Counted from the stretch's first letter, positions 35,667-44,620 are shown. The stretch: DNA of 64,000 nt from Chitinophagaceae bacterium (GCA_019638475.1 JAHBTR010000001.1:1-64000); one strand, 5' to 3'. The notes: a model not told the origin generated them from the sequence alone. Translations and numbers: made by a program.

Positions 35667-36215
35667 CTAAAATCTAAAAACTAAAAAGATAGAATGTGGA
35701 AACGAAAATGTCGTTTCATATATCGTTTTAATAAAGTAAGCTAAAAGTAAAATAAAGATTATTAGGTCTGTCCACAACGCAAACTTTTCATTTATTCCCG
35801 ATGTCTTTTTTAGTCCATGTTGAATACCTGCAATGCCATAATAAAGTCCACTTGCAAATGCACTTACAAATCTCCAGTCTGGTTTAAACAAAGAAATAAT
35901 AGCTACAAGTCCAAAACAAATATTAGCAAAACCCAACTCTCGTAGAATTGGAAAATTATCTGGGCTATCAATGTGAAAAATTTGTTTTGCTGTAAATGCT
36001 GGATTTTTCACTTGTTTGATACCTGCCAAAAATAAACGAAGTCCAACTGCTGAAAAAATAAACCATTTACTAAACAACTCAAAAGTAAGAGCCTTATTGG
36101 TTGAGAAATGTTCTACTAAAAAAGTAATTATCGGAATAATAAATGTCAAAGTGGTTACACTTATGATATAAAATTTATTCGGTTTATCGTCTATGTTTTT
36201 TGTTTTATTGTACAT
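35667..36215 (-). CDS. Hypothetical membrane protein, 182 residues
   Basis: Not recognised. Five hydrophobic stretches (about 17-36, 45-63, 88-106, 112-130, 146-163), a charged N-terminus (MYNKTKNIDDKPNKFY) and short loops suggest an inner-membrane protein. The next minus-strand membrane gene starts 23 bases upstream, so they may be cotranscribed. Confidence 0.6.
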   Translation of the reverse strand: MYNKTKNIDDKPNKFYIISVTTLTFIIPIITFLVEHFSTNKALTFELFSKWFIFSAVGLRLFLAGIKQVKNPAFTAKQIFHIDSPDNFPILRELGFANICFGLVAIISLFKPDWRFVSAFASGLYYGIAGIQHGLKKTSGINEKFALWTDLIIFILLLAYFIKTIYETTFSFPHSIFLVFRF

Positions 36216-36238
36216 TTCATGTTAGAGTTGGTGCTTTT

Positions 36239-37261
36239 CTATACTTCATTTTCCGTGTGTTCTACAATATTCTTCTTCATTTTTTTCTTTAAAAAATTCA
36301 TAAGTTTATGATGAAGCGGGCTAAATGCTAAAACAAATGCTCCTGATAGTAAAGATGATAACAGCACATCTGATAATTCAAGTTCGTGCGACAACCAGTG
36401 TAAAAAATAATGTTCTACAGTATTGTAAATAAGCACAATTAAAATAAAGAAAAAACCATCCACAAGCGTACGTCTGATCAGGACACCTGTATCAAAGGCA
36501 TCGGAAAAAAACAGGCTCATCAGTAGTGAAAATACAAGCACAATATTTATAACGCTACCAAATATTAATCTTGAAATGAAAGGGTTTTCCTTGGTAATGT
36601 ATTGAAGTATAAGATGAAGAATAAATAGGAACGTATAAGTCATTAAACCCCAAAAAAGCCACAATATTTTATTCCTTTCAGAAGGAGATGATTTTTTATA
36701 ATTGACATAAAGACCTAACAATGCTGTAAACATTATAAAAGTGTCTATCAGTGAATCGTTGATGCCTAAAGAAGCAGCCACTGCTACTATCACGGGAAAT
36801 ACAATCCAGATATAATTCTTTATTGACCAGTTGGTGTACTCGTATAGTATTTTGTTTTTAGGAAATATAGCTTTAACATCTTGTTTGGTAATTTGTCTTG
36901 GAAAACTTTGTAACGATTTTATGTGAACAGTTGCTGTTAAAGCGTAGCTAATCACAATCCACACAAAAGACATCCAATCCGTATTCACCATTCTCAGGTA
37001 CTGTAGCACATAATTCATTGATAACAACGACAAAAATAAGGCAAACAACATCACGCCTTTTTGCTGATGCGTTTTTATTGAAATAATAAGCGAAAAAATA
37101 AGCAATAAAGGCTGAATAATAAGATAGGGTATCATTCTCAGAAACCGTTCATCATTTCTGTATGATGTGTTATCAAAGAGGTTGATGAGAAAAAATATGG
37201 TTAAGGCAACCGTAATGGCTATGGATAAATAGTTTATTCCTTTAAGCAGTTTTATATTCAT
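36239..37261 (-). CDS. Hypothetical polytopic membrane protein, 340 residues
   Basis: Not recognised. Nine or ten hydrophobic segments, with a cytosolic charged tail (LKKKMKKNIVEHTENEV). The layout recalls the membrane sensor half of some Bacteroidota signalling proteins but no kinase or output domain follows. The coding sequence uses more G and C at third positions than neighbours (for example around 36360-36500), which hints at recent acquisition. Confidence 0.6.
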   Translation of the reverse strand: MNIKLLKGINYLSIAITVALTIFFLINLFDNTSYRNDERFLRMIPYLIIQPLLLIFSLIISIKTHQQKGVMLFALFLSLLSMNYVLQYLRMVNTDWMSFVWIVISYALTATVHIKSLQSFPRQITKQDVKAIFPKNKILYEYTNWSIKNYIWIVFPVIVAVAASLGINDSLIDTFIMFTALLGLYVNYKKSSPSERNKILWLFWGLMTYTFLFILHLILQYITKENPFISRLIFGSVINIVLVFSLLMSLFFSDAFDTGVLIRRTLVDGFFFILIVLIYNTVEHYFLHWLSHELELSDVLLSSLLSGAFVLAFSPLHHKLMNFLKKKMKKNIVEHTENEV

Positions 37262-37509
37262 TTCTTTTATTTGTTTATTCTATTGGTATTACGACTAACT
37301 CTCAAATATAAATAACATTATCAATTTACATTATTTTTTCCCCTTCACTAAGTTTCTACTTATTAGCCTTTAGTGTGTTAGCTAAAATAGGAGAAACAAA
37401 ATAGACCAATATTCGTTACCTCAATAGAGGAATACCTCATAAGTTACAATACAAAACTACAATGGAGATGTGTGATGAGGAAAAAATGCTATTATATGTT
37501 CGTGCTTTT

Positions 37510-38370
37510 CTATTTATCCGTTAGATGATACTCTTTTTGCAAGGTATTAATTAGCCTGACTGCATTTTCATTCATTTCTTTTAAGTCTAAATTATATTTA
37601 GTCAAGACACCACCATAAATAGCTATTCTATTGGCAAATTGAGTTAACTTTTTATTTTCATTGCTCAATAGTTTAGCATCTTGAGACACACTCATAGAAC
37701 TTACAAAGTTAAAATATTTAAAATTAAAAAGGTCATACGAGGCATTGACAAATTCATATTTTAAATTATTTACGATTCCCTGTTGAAACATAATGTCTTT
37801 TTCAAAACCGTCATAAAAAATGATGGCACCTGCAGAGGGTTTATTTCGGATTAAACGCATTCCTCCAGAATTATTTAACTGCAATAATGTTCTTTGTGTC
37901 GGCTTTAATGACTCTATAGACGATAGTATATGTCTGTATAATAGATAAATTTCATAATCATTTCTCTTTCTAATTTCGTAATTATAACAAGCTGTCGCAA
38001 GTGAGTCAACATAGAGCAAGGTTTTTTTGTTGGCTTCTGACACTCTTTCTATATTTGAAATATCTATTTGAGCGTCTTCTATCATAGACTTAATAAATTC
38101 TTTTTCCCGACTATGCTCAATAACATGTTCTAATTGCCATTCTGCCAAAAAACCGCAGAACACAGCCAGAAACAACATTAAAAATTCCCAGAAATATGAT
38201 TTCCAATTTTTCTTATGATGGGGAGATGCTGGGTAGTGAGCATGATGATGTACTTCCATATTTTCAGATTCTTTATTTGAGTTAATTTTCTCTATATTTT
38301 TAGTATCAATAATATCTTCTAAAGGATTTATTGGCTGATTATCTAAAGGTTCTTCTATATTGTCTGTCAT
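37510..38370 (-). CDS. Hypothetical single-span protein with His-rich N-terminus
   Basis: A 286-residue protein of a type common in Bacteroidota but without an assigned function. A cytosolic, acidic start with a His cluster (EVHHHAHYPASPHH, about 38-52) leads into one membrane helix (about 57-77, YFWEFLMLFLAVFCGFLAEW) and a helical external domain (about 80-280) beginning HVIEHSREKEFIKSMIEDAQ. No catalytic motif seen. The His cluster might bind metal, but that is a guess. Confidence 0.65.
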   Translation of the reverse strand: MTDNIEEPLDNQPINPLEDIIDTKNIEKINSNKESENMEVHHHAHYPASPHHKKNWKSYFWEFLMLFLAVFCGFLAEWQLEHVIEHSREKEFIKSMIEDAQIDISNIERVSEANKKTLLYVDSLATACYNYEIRKRNDYEIYLLYRHILSSIESLKPTQRTLLQLNNSGGMRLIRNKPSAGAIIFYDGFEKDIMFQQGIVNNLKYEFVNASYDLFNFKYFNFVSSMSVSQDAKLLSNENKKLTQFANRIAIYGGVLTKYNLDLKEMNENAVRLINTLQKEYHLTDK

Positions 38371-38586
38371 TTATTTTTAATTATTTTTTAGAAAGGATTC
38401 AAGGTTTTATTGCATGATGTATCCCGTTTTGTGGCTTGGCAAAGTTCTGTACTTAGCAGTATTGCACTTTCACTAAGCACAAATGTATGAAAGATGCACA
38501 AAATTTCAATTAAGCACTTCCTCAAAATATATAGATGTTGGCAATTCGTCATTTTTTAGTTTATTGCCATTACTTTTTGCTGTTGA

Positions 38587-39012
38587 TTATGTTGTTTGCT
38601 TAACTCCGTCAAGTATTGCTGTTTTAAGTATGTCAATATTTATGTCTTTCAACGTTTTGAATTTAATGCAATAGCCTGTTACACTTGCTTTGCCTATTGT
38701 TTTTTTGTAAGTTTCGGGTAAATGCTTTTTGTTTTCAATACCCATAACATAAACTGAAATACCTGTTGTATTTCCACTGATACCAATTTGATAAAATTCT
38801 TTGGTTTTTCCGTCAGCATATTTTATTGTTTGGAGTCCATAACCTATTTGAGGATTAGTAACCACTTTACCTTTTTTATCTTTGCCATCTAAAAACCATA
38901 ATTTGCATTTTGGTAATGCTTGAAGTATGAGTTTGTGTAATGTTTCAATTTCAGCACGTTTTAGTTCGGATTGCTTGGCAATAAATTCTTTAATTTCTCT
39001 TTCTATATTCAT
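38587..39012 (-). CDS. DUF1801 (YdhG-like) family protein
   Basis: A 141-residue cytosolic protein of the DUF1801 / YdhG fold (iron-chaperone-like frataxin-type superfamily): N-terminal helix IEREIKEFIAKQSELKRAEIETLHKLIL, core GYGLQTIKYADGKTKEFYQIGI and YCIKFKTLKDI near the end. Function uncertain. Six bases downstream of the DUF488 gene on the same strand, so likely one transcript. Confidence 0.75.
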   Translation of the reverse strand: MNIEREIKEFIAKQSELKRAEIETLHKLILQALPKCKLWFLDGKDKKGKVVTNPQIGYGLQTIKYADGKTKEFYQIGISGNTTGISVYVMGIENKKHLPETYKKTIGKASVTGYCIKFKTLKDINIDILKTAILDGVKQTT

Positions 39013-39018
39013 AATACA

Positions 39019-39381
39019 TCAAGTTTTTATTTGTGTTTTATTTAAAACATCATATAATACCACAGCATTATTATGCTCTGTATCTTTAGCAGCATAAAGC
39101 AAGGTTATTTTTTGTTTTTTGGCTATTTGTTGTATTCTTTTTAATACGCTTGTTTGAGTTGCTAATTCTTTTTTATACCGATTTTTAAATTCTTCAAATA
39201 ATTCAGGTTTGTGTCCAAACCATTTTCTTAAAACATCTGATGGAGCAATATCTTTTATCCATTCATCTATAGCTGCTGTTTCTTTTTTTATGCCTCTAGG
39301 CCAAAGTCTATCAATTAAAATTCTGTAGCCATCATTTTTATCAGGTTGTTCGTATATTCTTTTAATGCTAATTGTGTTCAT
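39019..39381 (-). CDS. DUF488 family protein
   Basis: A 120-residue cytosolic protein with the DUF488 hallmarks: RIYEQPDKNDGYRILIDRLWPRGIKKE, IAPSDVLRKWFGHKPELFEEF, and TLLYAAKDTEHNNAVVLYDVL at the end. Biochemical role unknown. Divergent from the cytochrome gene across about 175 bases that hold the FNR-type site. Confidence 0.85.
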   Translation of the reverse strand: MNTISIKRIYEQPDKNDGYRILIDRLWPRGIKKETAAIDEWIKDIAPSDVLRKWFGHKPELFEEFKNRYKKELATQTSVLKRIQQIAKKQKITLLYAAKDTEHNNAVVLYDVLNKTQIKT

Positions 39382-39446
39382 AATATAATTGTATTTAAAA
39401 ATTATTTATTTATTCATACTGCATAGTTAAGACTATTTTAATAAAC

Positions 39447-39469
39447 TGTTGCACTTACAACTTGAATCT
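39447..39469 (+). promoter_or_regulatory. Shared upstream element, copy 1
   Basis: A 23-base stretch starting TGTTGCACTT and containing ACTTGAA matches 19 of 23 bases at 46680-46702, upstream of the copper operon. Both lie just before FNR-type half sites. It may be a second regulator site or a duplicated promoter piece. Confidence 0.35.
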
Positions 39470-39480
39470 GCCTTTTGTTA

Positions 39481-39527
39481 TATGACCTAAGTCATAGCAA
39501 TTTAAAATAACTTTTTTCTTATTTTTG
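39481..39527 (+). promoter_or_regulatory. FNR/CRP-type operator and -7 box of the cytochrome gene
   Basis: TATGAC-CTAA-GTCATA (39481-39496) has perfect 6-base inverted arms, the shape of an FNR/CRP-family site. A TATTTTTG -7 box follows at 39520-39527 and no TTTG is present at the -33 position. If transcription starts about four bases after the box, the palindrome centre lies near -42, the classic class II activator position. Confidence 0.6.
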
Positions 39528-39556
39528 CAACTCACTAAACACTTAAAATTTATTTT

Positions 39557-40057
39557 ATGAAAAAGAAAATTGTTTTTGGATTACTCTTAGCTCTTCCAAT
39601 GTTTTTTATAGCATGTGGTGGAGAAAACACTAATACCAACAAAACGACACCTTCTGATGAAAATAAAGAACAAGCTGCTACAGAAGAATCTGCTGATGCA
39701 GTTACTTATGACCCACGTCGTGGAGAAGGTAAGTTTGACTCATCTAATCTACAAATTAAAGGCTTAGATGCTGCAATGGCTTCTAAAGGAAAAGCTATTT
39801 CAGACACAAAATGTATGTCTTGCCATAAAGTAACTGATGAAATGTTAGTAGGTCCAGGATGGAAAGGTGTAACAAACAGACATACACCTTATTGGCTTAT
39901 GAACTTTATTACCAACCCAGACCCAATGATTGATAAAGACCCTAAAGTACAACAACAATTAGAAGTTTGCTTGGTTCGTATGCCTAACCAAAATTTGGCA
40001 GATGAAGAAGCCAGAGCAATTCTTGAATATATGCGTAAGAATGATGGTGCTAAATAA
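39557..40057 (+). CDS. c-type cytochrome lipoprotein
   Basis: A 166-residue lipoprotein (lipobox in MKKKIVFGLLLALPMFFIAC) with an acidic Thr/Glu-rich linker (about 25-50) and a monoheme cytochrome c domain: heme-attachment motif CMSCH in DTKCMSCHKV and a probable Met axial ligand in CLVRMPNQNLADEEA. Probably carries electrons across the periplasm to a terminal reductase. Similar small cytochromes sit beside nosZ in other Bacteroidota, but no nosZ occurs here; the next genes are norC and norB, 225 bases on, with a terminator between. Confidence 0.85.
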   Translation: MKKKIVFGLLLALPMFFIACGGENTNTNKTTPSDENKEQAATEESADAVTYDPRRGEGKFDSSNLQIKGLDAAMASKGKAISDTKCMSCHKVTDEMLVGPGWKGVTNRHTPYWLMNFITNPDPMIDKDPKVQQQLEVCLVRMPNQNLADEEARAILEYMRKNDGAK

Positions 40058-40084
40058 TTTTTAATTTATTTGATAGTTTTTAAT

Positions 40085-40118
40085 TAGGCTGATTCTCTTG
40101 TTGAGTCAGCCTATTTTT
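40085..40118 (+). terminator. Terminator after the cytochrome gene
   Basis: TAGGCTGATTC / GAGTCAGCCTA forms an 11-bp stem (one G-T pair) with a 7-base loop, followed by TTTTTATTT. Confidence 0.85.
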
Positions 40119-40204
40119 ATTTGAATAACCATTGATAAATATAGTTTTACCAAAGCTATTTTCAAAGCCTTTATTGCGTTAAAATTTTTTGCAAAAAATA
40201 CTTA

Positions 40205-40218
40205 ATGAGTGTAATCAT
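40205..40218 (+). promoter_or_regulatory. FNR-like site upstream of norC
   Basis: ATGAG-TGTA-ATCAT resembles the FNR consensus TTGAT-N4-ATCAA with four of five positions symmetric. Its centre is about 71 bases before the norC ATG; a weak -7-like TAGAATTT at 40239-40246 would put it near -40. Confidence 0.45.
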
Positions 40219-40282
40219 ATAAATTGATATTTTAATTATAGAATTTTACGCACTTATTAAATTAGCATAAATAGGAAAAATT

Positions 40283-40681
40283 ATGTCAGATAGGGCTAAA
40301 GTAATGACCTTGATTATATTGTTAATTTCATTTTTTTGTTATACACTTTTTTTATATAAAGAAAATTATAGCAGTAATGCAGAATATGGAAGTATAGCAG
40401 ATAAAGGAAAAAGGCTTTGGCAAGAAAAGAACTGCAATTCATGTCATCAAATTTATGGCTTAGGAGGTTATCTTGGTCCAGACCTTACAAATGTTTATTC
40501 TCAAAGAAGTGAAGTATATATCAAAGCATTTTTACAAGCAGGTACCAATGTGATGCCTAACTTTCATTTAACAGAAGAACAAATGAATGAAATAATGGCT
40601 TATTTTAAAAGTATAGACTCTTCGGGATATGCAACACCTGCAAAATTAAAAACCAATTATGATGGAACAATTGAAAGATAA
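40283..40681 (+). CDS. norC: Nitric oxide reductase cytochrome c subunit
   Basis: A 132-residue membrane-anchored monoheme cytochrome: one N-terminal helix (about 8-26, VMTLIILLISFFCYTLFLY), then a cytochrome c domain with CNSCH in WQEKNCNSCHQIYGLGGYLGPDLTNVYSQR, a NorC hallmark, and Met ligand in GTNVMPNFHLTEEQ. It feeds electrons to the catalytic subunit, whose gene overlaps its end by 23 bases, so the two are translated together. Confidence 0.92.
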   Translation: MSDRAKVMTLIILLISFFCYTLFLYKENYSSNAEYGSIADKGKRLWQEKNCNSCHQIYGLGGYLGPDLTNVYSQRSEVYIKAFLQAGTNVMPNFHLTEEQMNEIMAYFKSIDSSGYATPAKLKTNYDGTIER

Positions 40682-42011
40682 AAAGCCCATAAGTCATTTC
40701 TTTATTATGACGGGTTTATTGTTACTTTTTTCTACACTTGCATTTGGTGTAGTAGGAGCATTTCAATATGTTTTTCCTGGCCTATTTAGAAATTCATTTT
40801 CATTTGAAAAAATAAGACCCTTACACGTTTCATCTGCAGTATTTTGGATTTTAATTACTGCTTGTGGAGCTGTTATTTATTATTTGGGTGCAGTTAAAAA
40901 TGGTGTATGGTCTGTTAAGTTAGCAAAATGGCAATGGCTCTTATTTACAATAGCAGTAATAGCTATTTTAGTATCTTATATAATGGGCATTTTTGGCGGT
41001 AGAGAGTATTGGGAATTTCATCCCATTTTTGCTATTCCTATTGTTATAGCTTGGATATTATTTCTTATCAATGTAATAAAGTCGGTCAAAATTTTTCGTA
41101 AACAACCTGTTTATGTTTGGATGTGGCTTACAGGCACTATTTTCTTTTTATTTACCTACTTAGAATCTTATTTATGGCTTATTCCTTATTTCAGGTCTAA
41201 CATAGTACATGATATGACTATTCAATGGAAATCTTATGGCTCTATGGTAGGATGTTGGAATATGCTGATTTATGGTTCAAGTATTTATTTAATGGATAAA
41301 ATATCTGGCTCTGAAAAGTATAGCTATTCAGGTATTTCATTTGCCTTATATTTCTTAGGATTATTTAATTTAATGTTTAATTGGGGGCATCATATTTACA
41401 CTTTACCAGCACCAAAATATATACAATACATTAGTTACAGTGTTAGTATGACAGAATTATTATTGTTAGGAAGAATTATTTACTATTGGAAATCTTCTGT
41501 AAATACAGCACGAAAACATTATCATATTCTTTCTTATCGTTTTTTATTAGCAGCAGATTTATGGATTTTTCTTACACTGATTTTAGCAATAGCCATGTCA
41601 ATACCTGCTATAAATATTTACACACATGGTACCCATATTACAGTAGCTCATACTATGGGTGCAACTATTGGTATCAATACTTTTTTACTATTAGCATTTG
41701 TGTGTAATATATTCAACATTCATCAGCCTACAACAGAAAAAAGAATTACCACTGGCTTATATATTACACTAATAGCATTACCCATATTTTGGTTTAGCTT
41801 AATTATAGCGGGTGTTTTAAAATCTAATTGGCAAATGCATCATTCAAATGAAATTCCTTTTAGTGTCATGATGTATAGCCTTCATAATTATTTTGTTGTG
41901 TTTCTTATTTCAGGTATTTTATTAGCTATAGGCTTTTTTATTATTGTTGGAAATTTATTAGCTACTTTTTTCAACAATCAGCCAACAAAAAATAATATTA
42001 CCAACGCCTAA
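40659..42011 (+). CDS. norB: Divergent NorB-like heme-copper-superfamily subunit
   Basis: A 450-residue, 12-helix membrane protein of the heme-copper oxidase/NOR superfamily. Seen: H56 (IRPLHVSSAVFW, low-spin heme), H244-H245 (NWGHHIYTLP, non-heme iron), and THGTHITVAH with H331 for the high-spin heme. Missing: in canonical NorB, helix VI carries His and Glu ligands 51 and 47 residues before the HH pair; here those places are Y193 and V197, and residues 186-218 contain no His or Glu. The second low-spin heme ligand (HxH in canonical NorB) reads HTM, so M333 may replace it. The norC overlap argues for NO reduction, but active-site chemistry must differ. Start ATG at 40659; a TTG 12 bases later is possible. 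Confidence 0.8.
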   Translation: MMEQLKDKKPISHFFIMTGLLLLFSTLAFGVVGAFQYVFPGLFRNSFSFEKIRPLHVSSAVFWILITACGAVIYYLGAVKNGVWSVKLAKWQWLLFTIAVIAILVSYIMGIFGGREYWEFHPIFAIPIVIAWILFLINVIKSVKIFRKQPVYVWMWLTGTIFFLFTYLESYLWLIPYFRSNIVHDMTIQWKSYGSMVGCWNMLIYGSSIYLMDKISGSEKYSYSGISFALYFLGLFNLMFNWGHHIYTLPAPKYIQYISYSVSMTELLLLGRIIYYWKSSVNTARKHYHILSYRFLLAADLWIFLTLILAIAMSIPAINIYTHGTHITVAHTMGATIGINTFLLLAFVCNIFNIHQPTTEKRITTGLYITLIALPIFWFSLIIAGVLKSNWQMHHSNEIPFSVMMYSLHNYFVVFLISGILLAIGFFIIVGNLLATFFNNQPTKNNITNA

Positions 42012-42031
42012 ATACTTTTAAAACATATAAG

Positions 42032-42397
42032 ATGAAAAAAGATATTTTAAATACAGAAGACATAAAAAAAGTAGTACACTCATTTTATGATAAGATTAAA
42101 ACAGATGATATATTGGGTCATTTTTTTAACCATGTTTCTCCTGTAAATTGGGATGAGCATGTAGCATTATTATGTAGTTTTTGGGAAAATGTTTTATTTT
42201 ATACAGGAAACTATGAAGGCAATCCATTAACCACTCATAGAAAAGTGCATACAAAACATACTACTACTCCTATACATTTTGAAAGATGGCATCAGTTGTT
42301 TGATGAAGCAATAGACAGCCATTTTGAAGGAACAAATGCAGAAAAAATGAAACAACATGCAAAAGATATTTCTGCTATCATGCAACAAAAAATGTAA
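42032..42397 (+). CDS. Group III truncated hemoglobin
   Basis: A 121-residue globin of the truncated, group III type: VVHSFYDKIKTDDILGHFF, WDEHVALLCSFWENVLFYTGNYEGNP, and a proximal-His helix near HRKVHTKHTTTPIHFERWHQLFDEAID. Such globins bind NO or oxygen. Placed 20 bases after norB, so probably the last gene of the norCB transcript and a helper in NO handling or protection. Confidence 0.88.
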   Translation: MKKDILNTEDIKKVVHSFYDKIKTDDILGHFFNHVSPVNWDEHVALLCSFWENVLFYTGNYEGNPLTTHRKVHTKHTTTPIHFERWHQLFDEAIDSHFEGTNAEKMKQHAKDISAIMQQKM

Positions 42398-42442
42398 TTA
42401 CTTTATTAATCAGAACACTAAAGCATTACTTTTGCAACCACT

Positions 42443-42964
42443 ATGAAAAGTAAAAAGAAAGGCAAAAAAGCCAGTGAAAGTTTAACCATAATGAATGAAT
42501 TGGTATTGCCAAATGATACCAACGTGTTTGGTAATTTAATGGGTGGTCGTTTAATGTATTGGATGGATATTGCTGCTGGTATTGCAGCAGGCAAACATTG
42601 CAGTACACCAAGTATGACAGCCAGTGTAGATAACCTTAGTTTTAAAAACCCTATTAAGTTGGGCAATGTGGTACATATAGAAGCTAAAGTTTGTAGAGCA
42701 TTTAATACATCTATGGAAATTCATATTAAAGTATGGGGCAAAGATTTATTGCATGAATATGAATATGAAAGCAATGAGGCATATTTTACTTTTGTAGCAT
42801 TAGACCCCAATGGAAAACCTCGTTCTGTACCTGCCTTAATTCCTGAAACAGATGAAGAGAAAAAGTTGTTTGATGGTGCATTAAGGAGAAGACAGTTAAG
42901 ACTTATTCTTGCAGGAAAAATGAAACCAAATGATGCTACAGAATTGAAAGCATTATTTGTATAA
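42443..42964 (+). CDS. Acyl-CoA thioesterase (hotdog fold, YciA/BACH-like)
   Basis: A 173-residue thioesterase: LVLPNDTNVFGNLMGGRLMYWMDIAAGIAA carries the Asn and Asp catalytic motif, and ASVDNLSFKNPIKLGNVVHIEAKV the second strand pair. Hydrolyses acyl-CoA esters; chain length not predictable. A TACTTTTG -7 box at 42427-42434 lies just before the ATG, so it has its own promoter separate from norCB. Confidence 0.88.
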   Translation: MKSKKKGKKASESLTIMNELVLPNDTNVFGNLMGGRLMYWMDIAAGIAAGKHCSTPSMTASVDNLSFKNPIKLGNVVHIEAKVCRAFNTSMEIHIKVWGKDLLHEYEYESNEAYFTFVALDPNGKPRSVPALIPETDEEKKLFDGALRRRQLRLILAGKMKPNDATELKALFV

Positions 42965-42970
42965 ACAATC

Positions 42971-43918
42971 TCAACAACTTATTTTATAACACCATCTTTT
43001 CAGTTTCCCTTCAAAGTCAAAAGGTGTGGTAGCTTTGGTTATATCTTTTATAGATGATGCTTTTATATTTTCGGCATCAATAATAAACTTGGTATAGTTT
43101 GTACTAAAATATATAACACCATTAGGCGATAGAGCATGTAAAACATCATTCAATAGTGTTACATGGTCTTGTTGAATATCTAAAAAGTCTTTCATTCTTT
43201 TACTATTGCTAAAAGTAGGAGGGTCCATAATAACCAAATCAACACTATTGGGTTGCAATGTTTTTAAATATTGCTTTACATCTGCATGAATGAAAGAATA
43301 TTTGTTTTTGTCTTTCAATAAATTTATGGTAAAATTATCTTCTGCCCATTGAATATAAGTTTTACTCAAATCTACTGTTGTTACAGATGTTGCTTTTCCT
43401 GCTGCTGCATACACACTAAAAGAACCTGTGTAGGCAAATAAGTTTAATACACGTTTTCCTTCACTTTGCTCCATAACCATTTTTCGTGTAATTCTATGGT
43501 CTAAAAACAAACCAGTATCTAAATAGTCTGTAAGGTTAATTAAAAATTTTAATCCATTTTCTTCTACTACAAAAAAATCTTTTTTGTTGGCTGTTTTTTC
43601 ATATTGATCATGTCTATTAGTTTTTCTTTTACGTTGTTTTATGTAAATATTTTCATCTTTTACCTCAATTATTTTTCTAATAATGTCAATACATTTTTCT
43701 AACCATGCTTCATGTTCTTCTTCATCCATGCCATGTCTGCGTAAATATTCTGCCAAATAAATTTTGTTTTCATACAGCTCTATACAAAAAGGAAATTCAG
43801 GTAAATCGTGGTCATAAATTCTGAAACAGTCAATGCCTTGCCTTTTAGCTAATTTATTTTTATGCTTATATACTTTCAGTAACCTATTCTCAAACATTTG
43901 TAGTTTAGCATCTGCCAT
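42971..43918 (-). CDS. RlmK-like 23S rRNA methyltransferase
   Basis: A 315-residue SAM-dependent methyltransferase resembling the C-terminal half of RlmKL (m7G2069) and RlmI. N-terminal part (FENRLLKVYKHKNKLAKRQGIDCFRIYDHDLPEF), then the Rossmann domain with NLFAYTGSFSVYAAAGKATSVTTVDLS (SAM binding) and catalytic MDPPTFSNSKRM. Stand-alone versions are common in Bacteroidota. Converges with the thioesterase gene. Confidence 0.8.
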   Translation of the reverse strand: MADAKLQMFENRLLKVYKHKNKLAKRQGIDCFRIYDHDLPEFPFCIELYENKIYLAEYLRRHGMDEEEHEAWLEKCIDIIRKIIEVKDENIYIKQRKRKTNRHDQYEKTANKKDFFVVEENGLKFLINLTDYLDTGLFLDHRITRKMVMEQSEGKRVLNLFAYTGSFSVYAAAGKATSVTTVDLSKTYIQWAEDNFTINLLKDKNKYSFIHADVKQYLKTLQPNSVDLVIMDPPTFSNSKRMKDFLDIQQDHVTLLNDVLHALSPNGVIYFSTNYTKFIIDAENIKASSIKDITKATTPFDFEGKLKRWCYKISC

Positions 43919-43977
43919 AGTTTTGTAAAGATAATTTTTATGTGCTTAGTATGTTTGTTCTAATGTTAGTTCAACTT

Positions 43978-44508
43978 TTATTTGGTTGGTATTAGAACCA
44001 ATATTATAGAAAAAAGATTAAAGCATAGCTTTCCAAACATATTTATTTGCATCTCTGCCCATGCACCTGGTTTCACTTTAAAACTATCAGCTTTATAAAC
44101 CAAAGTATCTCCTTTCATTCTTACAGCAGCTATTTTTTGCACTACTATAACATCTTCTAATAAATGTGCTTTTGTAGTAAGTTTTATTGTTCCTATAGTA
44201 AAAATTTCTTTAGAAGCAATAGAAATAGTATCATAATAATCTGCATAACCAGGATAGGTAACTAACACAATATATTTGCCTTGTTGTATATTAGTAAGCA
44301 TAAAATCACCATTATTATTGGTTCTGGTAAATGTATATAAAACAGTGTCTTTACTTTTTAATAAACTAACAACAGCCTTTGAAAGATTTTGTTTATTTAA
44401 AGTATCTGTTACAACGCCTTTAATAGATGCTGTTTGAGCATCAGTAGCTATTGTAGAAAAGATAATAATAAATAGTAGCAGTAATTGTTTTATAATATTT
44501 TGGAACAC
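43978..44508 (-). pseudogene. Truncated outer-membrane receptor (carboxypeptidase-like N-terminal domain only)
   Basis: A 176-residue frame: signal peptide (MFQNIIKQLLLLFIIIFSTIATDAQ), carboxypeptidase-D-like regulatory domain (about 30-115, SIKGVVTDTLNKQNLSKAVVSLL and GDFMLTNIQQGKYIVLVTYPGY), then MKGDTLVYKADSFKVKPGA, which in full proteins opens the plug and a 700-residue barrel. After KPGA the sequence changes to an unrelated hydrophobic tail (WAEMQINMFGKLCFNLFSIIL) and stops. I read it as the N-terminal remnant of a TonB-linked receptor after a large deletion. Confidence 0.7.
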
Positions 44509-44620
44509 AATATTTTTAAGTGTAATTTGTGGGTTAAGTTTGCAAAATATTGTAAATAATCTAAGTACTAACTATTGATTTTTTAATTTTAGGTTAAACT
44601 TATTTTTTATTAAAAGTATT

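Noticed and set aside
38483..38674. 63-codon plus-strand frame overlapping the DUF1801 gene end
   Set aside because: No start context, no recognisable domain, and mostly antisense to a supported gene.
39557..40057. Cytochrome gene as part of a nosZ cluster
   Set aside because: The protein resembles such cytochromes, but no nosZ or nos accessory gene occurs in the window.
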